DNA of 64,000 nucleotides from Locusta migratoria (Eukaryota; Arthropoda; Insecta; Orthoptera; Acrididae), in assembly GCA_026315105.1 (NCBI GenBank), contig CM048744.1, positions 358,609,168-358,673,167 of the forward strand, given 5' to 3'. Of this stretch, positions 56,122 through 64,000 are shown in pieces. The notes under the pieces were generated by a model, which saw only the letters and a list, made by a program, of their open reading frames with translations, searched no databases and was not told the DNA's origin. Within the stretch, counting starts at the first letter, position 1. Each line of letters opens with the position of its first letter. A program made the translations under genes and the position numbers.

Positions 56122-57110
56122 AAAAAATCCTTGTCTTGAATTGCCATTCTTCTCGGTCTTAGTTGCATCCTCTGTGAACTTCTTAATGTTGTTGTTTTTG
56201 ACGATTTTTGGAGTGTTACCTGTCGTTTCTTTATTTGATCTGAAGCTGCTGCTGTTTTCATTTGTGCTACTTCTATAGATGTACCGGTAGAGATGTCACT
56301 TGAATCTGCTTCTGCTTTCGCTTCTGGAGGCGCTGTTTCAGTATCTACCGCTGGTGGTGATGGGTTAGACATAGTTATGTCAACTGTGGATGTTATTTTA
56401 ACTGCATCAGCTGATGTTTTTCCCAAAGATGACACTGAACTATTTTCTTCTGATGCAATTTTTCCTGGGAGTGGGATTGTGGTGTTCTTCAAGGAGTACC
56501 CATCTTTCATCTTCCTCAGGATTTCCAAACACATTTCCCTTTTTCCTTTAACGTTTCTATGGAGACCATGTCTTGTGAAATATTCACTGCTAACATTGTT
56601 TATGTTCACATATGTAGCATTTTTAGTACTTCTACATATCTTCTCGAATTTTCTGTTTGTGGCTGTTAGCTCGATGTTAACACATGAATCTGAGATTAAA
56701 TCATGTCTAGGTGGAAGGCTGACCACATAAAAGTTTACAAGAGGGAACTGAAGTAATTTTTCCTTCAATGCCCTCGTTGCAATGTGGCTTTCATTATGAT
56801 AAACATCTGTTGAGCCGCCGATTAGGATACAATTATTTCCCGTCATTTCTGAATTTTCGCAGGATCTTAAAACTTCGCAGAGAGGCGCACCTGATTTAAT
56901 GATGCCGGTTATTTTTGCATCTGGTATCATATTTCGTAATATGTCCACGACATCTTTTCCGTGATTGTCTGCCAAAACAAAGATTTTGGGTTTCTTTAAT
57001 AACCTGATTTTGTTCTCAGTTTGTAAATCGCCGCTGTTCATCGAATTTCTGTTACCACAATTTGGAATTTCATTACTGTTTTTTGCATTGTACAGTATTT
57101 TCTTCTGCAT
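56079..57110 (-). CDS. LINE ORF1 protein with SGNH-hydrolase-like domain
   Basis: This open frame of 343 codons lies directly upstream of ORF2 in the same element. Residues 40-200 fit an SGNH/GDSL-type fold as found in CR1-clade ORF1 proteins: a beta strand leading to FVLADNHGKDV (block I), KSGAPL, ILIGGSTDVYHN (block III) and YFTRHGLHRNVKGK (block V with the catalytic-type His). The block I nucleophile Ser is Asn at residue 49, and the block III Asn is Thr at residue 101, so esterase activity is unlikely although the fold seems conserved. The C-terminal 130 residues are low-complexity (Ser/Thr/Pro/Glu-rich, then basic RLQPRR-like sequence) and may bind RNA. The frame stays open upstream to a stop at about 57183 without another ATG. 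No CCHC zinc knuckle is seen. Confidence 0.85.
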   Translation of the reverse strand: MQKKILYNAKNSNEIPNCGNRNSMNSGDLQTENKIRLLKKPKIFVLADNHGKDVVDILRNMIPDAKITGIIKSGAPLCEVLRSCENSEMTGNNCILIGGSTDVYHNESHIATRALKEKLLQFPLVNFYVVSLPPRHDLISDSCVNIELTATNRKFEKICRSTKNATYVNINNVSSEYFTRHGLHRNVKGKREMCLEILRKMKDGYSLKNTTIPLPGKIASEENSSVSSLGKTSADAVKITSTVDITMSNPSPPAVDTETAPPEAKAEADSSDISTGTSIEVAQMKTAAASDQIKKRQVTLQKSSKTTTLRSSQRMQLRPRRMAIQDKDFLWCRHRTRRELIHM

Positions 57111-57190
57111 GAAACATTTGACATTTCCACTGTTTGTATCCCTCCGCGTATTTGCCGATTTGTTGACATTACATTCATCTTCTTAAAAAC

Positions 57191-59070
57191 AAATATTTAC
57201 AGGTGTTAAATAGAGTTATTGAATCTTTCAAACATTTCTTTAATACACACAAAATCATTATAGCATTTTGAGGTGAGGTAATTTATAACAATGCACTAAG
57301 CAATCCATACTTTGAGGTGAGATGGACTTTAATTCGTAATAATGCGTCATTACACACTGAAAAATCAGCCATGAGAACGACTGGGAAATCATCGACATTT
57401 ATACTCCGTAAACTATTGTTAACCACTCTGAAGAGCGTAGCAAAGGGCTCGCTTCACAGTAGCAGTTGTTACGAATTTCTGTTGTGTTGTCGTATGGAAC
57501 GCGGAAAAAAAACTGTTTAAATGCCTCCTTGCATGCTGTAATTTATATAGTCTTATCCTCATGTTCTCAGCGGGAGCCATATATACAGTATTGTAATATA
57601 CTTCGAGAAATCATTTAAAGTTTATTCCTGAACCATCGCAAATAGGGTACATGAGGTGGTTTACGTCTATCTTCAAGAGCCCGTAAGCTGAGTTTGTTTA
57701 CATCTCTGTGACAGTCTCCCACACATCCACGATACTTGAAAACATTTGTGCTAAATTGTGTAGGTTGATTGCATTTCCCCATCATTCTACCGAAGTCTAG
57801 CCGGTATCATTGACGCAATGTCTAAAGAGTGATTGCTTTACATTCGTTGTATTTGAAGTAAAATAAAATAGCCATTAGGTCGCCAACCAATTCCTTTCAT
57901 AGCCAAATTTAATCGCCAGTCGCCAGACTGCTAGAATGGCTACTATTATAAGAAAAAGATAGCCAAGAATGCGAAATATCGCCACACCTGGCATCCCGGG
58001 CGAGTCGCCCTCTTGGCACCCTTTATTGTACAAACAGCGAACATGGCAAATGCTTTGCAACAAGTTATTTCACTGTTTCCAGAAATCGTTTTAAATGGTT
58101 TATTACGTCAACTAATGCACATAATATGTTTTTTCTCGTGAATTTGAGTTTGTAGTGTATGTAGAACGATGTTTACAATAAAGCCAGTAAAATCTGAACT
58201 GAAAGCAATGTAAACCTTAATAGTAAAGTCTAAATGTCAAATTAGTCAGTACTAACTAGGGCAATGTTTCCAAAGACAGCACAGGTGGCTTACACCCATA
58301 CATTCGTCATTATCTCGCAAATGGCTCGTTAGTATACTCACATTTACTGGCAAATTTTTGCTTCCATTATCGTGTACTTTCAACCCAGTAAGTTTGCGCC
58401 ATGCTTTTTGATACACCCTGTATATAACGAAATTAAATGCAAATAATAATTTGAATGCCCATTAAGACTATTTGAGATTGTGCTTCCTGTAACGGCACTG
58501 TTCAGCTTATAGCCCAGAGGATCCAAAAAGTGCCTCAGCTAACATTAATTGGACAAAAAAAATTGGTTTTATAGGATCGTTTGATATGGTGTGGGTATGT
58601 CAAATCCATGTTTTCGACCTCGAAAGTGCGGGGTACAACTTTTGGTGGCCGAAAAAACTCGAAATTTTCGGACTTTTTCCGGTTTCTCGCTTATAACTCG
58701 AAAACGGTCGAAATGTAGGAAAAACCTCATCAGCAGTGAAATAAAGACGACAAAATTCTGCATTGATTAAAAGAAAAAAAAAAAAAATTGAAAATCGATC
58801 GAAAACTTCGATTTTTATGGCGTTTCAGAAAACAGCAATTTTCCCAACTTTGTCAAAAACTGTGTTTTTCCAATTTTAAATGTGCTGTAATGCCCCAGCA
58901 TCAAATATTATCAATATCCCATTACTTTAAAGTTGTAGAGCATCAATCCATGTATTTAAACAGTTTTTTTTCCCCAAGTTGGGCAGATTTTGAATTTTTT
59001 TAGCTGTAAACTACAATATAATGAAACCTTAAATTCACACTTTCGTTTTAGCATTTTTTTAAATGTTTTT
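57191..59070. other. Mostly unassigned; possible LINE 5' UTR and R-like remnant
   Basis: 57191-57766 may be LINE 5' UTR. 57860-57995 contains agatagccaag, aaatatcgccac and cacctggcatc, reminiscent of repeat R in inverted orientation. 58540-58990 is AT-rich with gcttataactcgaaaacgg-type phrases common in arthropod repeats. No coding domain. Confidence 0.35.
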
Positions 59071-61232
59071 TAGTAGAGGACTTAATTCTAACTTTATTCT
59101 GCTGTTATTTTATGACATCTGTATGCGCTTTAAATTGGTTTTAAGGAATTTTTTGAAAATTTGAAAATCTAAATATATTATGACGTCGACCCATGCCTAA
59201 AATTTAATGTCTACATTATTCATGAGATTGACATGTAATGCTGATTTCTTGTTCCCTACACAAGTATTTAACGCCTGAAAACCTTTTTCTGAATGCATTA
59301 GGGATCTTATATTCTTGTAAGTACATATTATACTAAAGTAAATGGGAAAGAGATAATTAAGTTAGAAATCTCGTTTAATTTACAATTTAAAATTTCAAAT
59401 ACAACATTACACACAAGGTTTTGAACTATACGTATTTCAGGAATGATTACAATAATAGATAATTAATATTTACAATTTCGTTCGTTTTGATGGTCCCGGT
59501 TCAGGCTCTTCTTTGCCAAGCTGATTGGCGTTATTTCCTGCTTCAGGGTAATCATCGTCAGTCTCTTCCTCCTCAATTTCCTTGCCCTTAAGTTCCTCAA
59601 CAGGTTCATCATCATCTTTCTCCACATCGAGATCACCGTCAAAGCCTATGTCAAGTTCGATACTTTGAGTTTGTACGAAAGCTCCCCACACAATTTTTGC
59701 ACACAGTGGTGCAATTGAGGCCCGATTTGCAGCAAATGCATACACCGATGCATCTCTTTTTGCAGCTGCAGAAGCTCTTAAGGAGCAGCTTCTTTTATCA
59801 TAGAAATGGGAGTGAGTCCGAGGCTGTCACACCTCCAACCGCATTCAAGTGAGTCTAGTGTGTTTCCCATCCACCACTGAACCTGTGGAATGCTCCGCAG
59901 TGTCGAGTGTTGGAGGAAGTAGGTGATACCTCAGCTCATTGATGCTGTGGGTGGACATTCGCCCTGTGCCATACATTGCCATCAGGATCTTTTCATCAGC
60001 TCTACTTATATCTGCTGGAGTTGAAGATGCCTTGTAGAACACCATAGCAGCTTCCCTCAATGTTGGGGTACTATCGATGAGACTACTCAGTATGATTTTA
60101 CCGTGACCGAATGGCGTGGAGGTTGTGTCACATCCGGAAGAGGAATGAGAGAGCAGGAGGTGTTTCTTATCGAACTGGTATGGTGAGGCTGACTACTATG
60201 AGTCAGAATGTCCCTTCTTTCCTGACTTCAGTATGTAGATGTTGTTGTAGGTGGCATTGCTGGGAGCCCTGCACAGGATGACTAGAACGTCAATATCCTC
60301 ACTGACCACAAGCACAGTGTCGAATCTGCTTGACTGAGAACATGCGTCCTCTGCTGCCCCTAATACTCTAATGGAAGATTCTTCAAGGTTTTTTCTCAAC
60401 ATTTGAATAAGGTGACTCTTATTCTTTTCATTTCCCAAGAACTTCTCTTGGGAAACAGCCGGTATTGTACTCTCATCAAACATTATATCGGCTGAAGTCT
60501 TCATTTTAGAACGCCAAACTCTATCTGAACTCAGTGCCGCGCTGATTTGCCTGAGTTGGGTATCCAGCGAGCACAACTATCACTGTCAATCCGTAGCGCC
60601 AGCTGACATATTTGTTGCAGATGTGACCAAGAGATTTGTGCTTATCTCACACAACTTTATGAAGAAGAAATCCTCCATCAACAACAACCATTTCATTTTG
60701 TAATCCTGTGGGAACATCTTCTGGCTTGAAAGCCTTGTACAACAGTGGTTTGGTTCCCTTTCTTAAACCATCTTCTTTGAACAATGGTAATGAATAAGGT
60801 GCCAGTTCATAAAAAGTGCTTCAGATCTTCGTCTGACTGTATAGCGACGGTGATGGAGGGACTTTCAAAGGGCAGGTTAGTGTGGATGCAGAGGGAGGAA
60901 TGTTGCCAGTGATGGGGATGTCCGCTACCTGCTTCCTGGATAACTTTCTCCCGTCGGCGCCACCCTCGTGCCCCACTCACACCCTGCTCATGTTAACAGT
61001 TCCTACCGAGGTTTCTCGTCTGTATATCATTGTGCCTTCGGACTCATTAAGGGGCAATGGGCACAAACAAGCGGAAACGGCTACCTGATCATCTCTGTAA
61101 ACAAATACTGGGCAGAAATTACCAAAATAATAGATTTTTAAAATTTTCTCAAAATTCCTTTAAACTATTTTGAAGTCCATACAGGTGACATAACAGAGCA
61201 TCAGAATAAAGTTATAATTAAGTCCTCTACTA
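59071..61232 (-). mobile_element. Inverted-repeat unit carrying a nuclease-like gene
   Basis: The arms 59071-59171 (tagtagaggacttaattc to gaaaatcta) and 61131-61232 (tagattttta to taagtcctctacta) are reverse complements at about 80 percent identity by eye. A single gene remnant fills the minus strand between them. A target-site duplication is not evident. This layout suggests a DNA transposon or a gene captured by one. Confidence 0.65.
59470..60830 (-). pseudogene. FEN/XPG-like (PIN-fold) nuclease-like gene with Cys-rich tail, broken
   Basis: Joined over several frameshifts, the minus strand reads YELAPYSLPLFKEDGLRKG, MVVVDGGFLLHKVV, HICNKYVSWRYGLTVIVVLAG, TSADIMFDESTIPAVSQEKF, FDTVLVVSEDIDVLVILCRAP, SHSSSGCDTTSTPFGHGK and ALYG-type MAMYGTGRMS. 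A cysteine-rich stretch (CSCKKRCIGVCICCKSGLNC) and an acidic tail follow. I recognise this as a multicopy uncharacterised arthropod family. The order DGG, FDG-like (here LAG), SEDxD, SGCD parallels the acidic catalytic blocks of FEN1/XPG nucleases; that parallel is my inference. Stops and frameshifts near 60140-60195, 59840 and 59690 show that it is inactive. N-terminal sequence beyond 60830 is missing. Confidence 0.7.
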
Positions 61233-61984
61233 CTTAAAAAGGATATCAATCGCTTAGTCCTTTTTTCGGATCATTGTGGATTGTATTCATTCTCTGTTAT
61301 TTAACATGGTCTGCAAGTGCAAACGTTTAAAGATTTATTATGTACAGATTAGTAAGCTAATGTTGTCATTTGTTATACTACTCAGCCATGAATACATAGC
61401 CTCTGTACCCAACTCCAACTGACATGTGAATTTAAACTGTAGCACTACCAAAACCCACAGTCTAACAAACAATGGGTGACACAGTAGGTTATAAAAGTAC
61501 TTTAGGGAAGCATTCTCCACTGCATGATCTATTAATTGCTGTAAATGAGTCATTAAGTCACAAATATTCAATATAAATCCATTTGTATTAATTAAATCGT
61601 AATGTAATGCCTATTTCAAAGTCGGTATTTTCTATCATTTGGACTGACAGTTACTTTCTGTGGTGGAGTTCTTGAAACAAATAGGAGTGGCTTTGGCCAG
61701 GCCATATTTAGGGTACCGGTATGTGACGCCCATGTGTAGCATCTGGGATTCAAACTGATATCTAAAAATAAAATCCTTCTGGATACACCACAGCTTTCAA
61801 CACAACCTGGATATTTATTGCTGTAATCAAAACTCTGAATAATGATGATTCAATTAACATTGATATTTACCCTGTTTGAATGAAACACTTTCTGTTTAGG
61901 CACAACCTTCAGTATATCTACACAAATAACTCATACTATCAATGGCAAATATAAAATAATAATAAAAAAAATGTAGAAACTGGT
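61233..61984. other. Unassigned spacer
   Basis: No recognised feature. Confidence 0.4.
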
Positions 61985-62290
61985 AATCCCACAACAAAGA
62001 CAGTGGGATTCATTGATGTCACTAAATGTTTCTTGTACAACGTGATTCAGTGCATTTTCATTCTTTATCCAATCCACCCATCTAATCTTGAGCATACTTC
62101 CATAACTCCACATTTCCGAAGGTTTTACCTTTTACATGTCCTTACTATACACTGCCCAAATTTCTGTTCCACACAAGGCTACAAATCAGATGACAAGTTC
62201 CTGCAAGGATACCCAAGAGAGAGGACACTTGCCTCTTCTGATGTCCATGATAGACTTCTTAGTTTCCAAAGTATTACTAGAAATGCTCTG
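61985..62290 (-). pseudogene. RTE LINE C-terminal fragment
   Basis: Minus-strand codons read PSEMWSYGSMLKIRWVDWIK, the RTE block seen as MWCYRRMLRIRWVDRI at 32.8 kb. It is heavily diverged and bounded by unrelated sequence. Confidence 0.65.
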
Positions 62291-62355
62291 ATTTCACAAA
62301 ACATCATGCAAATGGTGACATTGGAGTTAAAGCTACTGTGGTTGCTCACAGAAAA

Positions 62356-62775
62356 TTATACACTGAAAGGTCAAAGAAACTGGTACACCCGTCTATTATT
62401 AATCAGGGCCTCCGCAAGCAGAGGTGTTTAAACAAAGAGTGTTCCTGCAGCCGCTCTTTAGCAATTCTGCGTATGTGCATTGTTGCATTGTCCTACTGGA
62501 ATTATCAAAGTCCATTAGAATGCACAATGGGCAAGAATGAATGTAGATGATCAGACTGGATGTGTACATACATGTCACTTGTTACACTCATATCTAGAAG
62601 TAATGGAGTCCCATATCACTCCAACTGCACACAGTTACAGAGCCTGCACCAAGCTGACATGCGGGGTCCACGGACTCATGAGGTTGTCTCCATGCCCGTA
62701 CACATCCATCCGCTCACTACAATTGGAAATGATACTGATCAGACCATGCAAACAATACATGCCAACTTTCAAAAA
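62356..62775 (-). pseudogene. Third Tc1/mariner-type remnant
   Basis: It starts with a terminal-repeat-like tacactgaaaggtcaaagaaactggtacacc. Antisense transposase pieces follow (for example SCPLCILMDFDNSS around the region preceding the second Asp, and an earlier tryptophan-rich region near 62680). I recognise the motif order from a common arthropod Tc1-like family. The far end is missing. Confidence 0.5.
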
Positions 62776-62959
62776 CAGAAATCCAGGAGATCTCTAATTG
62801 CAAAAATTTAATGTGTGCATGTATTTTAAGTTCTTCAAATATAGCAAAAAAAGACTACATTGAAAGAGATTATATGTAATGTTAATACATATAATGCAGG
62901 TTACTTTTTAAGATTGCTATATTTGATCTATAAAGCTAGGCACTTCCACAAGTAACTTG
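62776..62959. other. AT-rich spacer
   Basis: No recognised feature. Confidence 0.35.
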
Positions 62960-62967
62960 CTGATGAC

Positions 62968-63192
62968 CAGTGGCGTATCCAGGAGCTGGCGTGATTTCTT
63001 AAAAAAGTGGGGGGCTGCACCTTTACTCATATTGGGACAAATGATCCCTTTCTTTTTTATCTCCCCCCCCCCCTCTCTCTCTAGGGGAGGCTGCAGCAAG
63101 GTCTGAGAGGGAGGCCTCCAGAAGAGTCTGGCAGGAAGGGGGGGGGGGTCTCTAGCCCAACACCCCCCCCCCCTCTCCTGGATACGCCACTG
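62968..63192. mobile_element. hAT-type MITE, 225 bp
   Basis: The inverted ends cagtggcgtatccaggag and ctcctggatacgccactg match perfectly over 18 bp. The 8-bp duplication ctgatgac (62960-62967 and 63193-63200) is perfect. Internally it has C- and G-homopolymers (63062-63072, 63140-63149, 63164-63174). Non-autonomous. Confidence 0.95.
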
Positions 63193-63200
63193 CTGATGAC

Positions 63201-63482
63201 TGTTCTTTTGTTGTCACTTAATATTAGGAACAGTCCACAAACTAAACTAAAATGAGCTTTTCTGCAAGCCACAATTTGAACGACAGTGTGAAAACTACTA
63301 AACAGAACATTTATATCACATGAACACATGGAACAATATGAATATTTGCACAAAAATTAGTCACACAATTCCACGAATATAAGATCCACAGCAAAAAACA
63401 CATAAAAGCAAGCAGACACGTGTTGCCAACTCGTTTCCAACCATGTCCCTACATGTCGTGTCAAAAATCCCTATGTTCGCCT
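63201..63482. other. Unassigned spacer
   Basis: No recognised feature. Confidence 0.35.
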
Positions 63483-63483
63483 T

Positions 63484-63509
63484 AAAGAAAGAGAGAGAGA
63501 GAGAGAGAG

Positions 63510-63560
<51 letters not shown>
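63484..63560. repeat. (GA)n microsatellite
   Basis: About 38 units with a short gatagataga interruption near 63510. Confidence 0.95.
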
Positions 63561-63562
<2 letters not shown>

Positions 63563-64000
63563 TTCTCTGAGGGGGTCTACTGCATACTTGTAGCTCCTCC
63601 CACCTTCACTCTTACATATTGGGTAGTAATATTTCCCCTTCATTAACATTATTATACAATGAATTGTTACTGTTTTGAATTAAGTGAAAAATGGCACTTT
63701 CACTCAGCATCGTCCCTGAGAAAAGTCACTACGTTTTGCAAAGAGATCGGAAATCCGTCCCTACAGTCTGGAAAGAAGAGTCAAAAGTCCCTACACATAG
63801 TGACATGTCCCTAAAAGGAAGCATACCTATCATGCTAACATGCAGTCGAAGCACAATGTGTGAGATTTGATAATAGAATGTTCGATCGGCTTTCACCGGC
63901 AGTGTTTCAAACACACAGAGTTAGTGACAATAGAGTATCGATATCTGCAAGAAGTCAAATTTCAAACACTTGCATTGCAGAATAACAGATATTATCGAAA
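63561..64000. other. Unassigned right edge
   Basis: No recognised coding or repeat feature. Confidence 0.35.

Larger units (their letters stand above)
52944..57190 (-). mobile_element. Near-complete CR1-like LINE
   Basis: In minus-strand order it holds a 5' region, ORF1, overlapping ORF2, a 3' untranslated region (52975-53159) and a (TTTA)n tail at 52944-52974. Its 5' end may reach about 57766, where taggttgattgcattt resembles taggttcgattaccattt at the 3' border, a possible degraded target-site duplication. It is the youngest-looking LINE here, with only one stop and one frameshift in about 4 kb of coding sequence. Confidence 0.88.

Noticed and set aside
56293..56730. Plus-strand frame of 145 codons, Ser/Val-rich
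   Set aside because: It is the antisense shadow of LINE ORF1, whose minus-strand frame carries the recognisable SGNH-like blocks.
1..64000. CRISPR array, phage, bacterial operon, or LTR retrovirus-like gag-pol
   Set aside because: There are no regularly spaced identical repeats, no operon-like gene packing, and no readable protease, integrase or LTR pair. All RT domains belong to non-LTR LINEs.

Overview
The window is eukaryotic, repeat-dominated DNA from an arthropod, most likely an orthopteran of the grasshopper or locust kind. That guess rests on the very dense class II tRNA-derived SINEs, on LINEs with microsatellite tails, and on Tc1-like, hAT-like, Harbinger-like and Helitron-like elements; the genus is an inference. 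I found no intact host gene, no rRNA or free-standing tRNA, no CRISPR array and no bacterial-style operon. Family names such as SINE-A to SINE-E are labels made for this report.

Layout. 1-1.2 kb: an RTE-type LINE 5' end in inverted duplication. 1.2-7 kb: SINEs, a CR1-like LINE on the minus strand, then a Jockey-like LINE on the plus strand split by two stacks of nested SINEs and a fold-back element. 7-11.5 kb: a 1.4-kb element ending in CCGAATATTCGG-like palindromes with a large fold-back inside it, then a Tc1-like transposon with clean ends. 12-21 kb: overlapping LINE fragments (CR1-like and RTE), a second copy of the palindrome-ended element, and a Helitron-like insertion. 22-30 kb: fold-backs, SINEs, a Tc/mariner element with long inverted repeats, possible MADF-type gene remnants and a large inverted repeat. 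30-33 kb: a long RTE LINE. 33.5-38.5 kb: the deepest nesting (SINE, then hAT-like, then Harbinger-like, then further SINEs). 39-51 kb: more SINEs, RTE and CR1-like fragments, and a hAT-type MITE. 51-57.8 kb: two CR1-like LINEs. The second is the best preserved element here: its ORF1 is open and encodes an SGNH-hydrolase-like domain, and its overlapping ORF2 (endonuclease and reverse transcriptase) has one stop and one frameshift. 59-61.2 kb: a broken gene of a multicopy arthropod family, bracketed by about 100-bp inverted repeats. Its motif order resembles FEN/XPG-type (PIN-fold) nucleases followed by a Cys-rich tail. 62-63.6 kb: RTE and Tc1 remnants, a clean hAT-type MITE and a GA microsatellite.

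How the parts relate. Nothing here looks like a cooperating set of host genes. The relationships are those of mobile elements: LINE proteins probably supplied the machinery that mobilised the SINEs, and target-site duplications fix the order of many nested insertions. The items most worth following up are the SGNH-bearing LINE with altered catalytic motifs, the inverted-repeat unit with the nuclease-like gene, the 35-38 kb nest, and the palindrome-ended 1.4-kb family.
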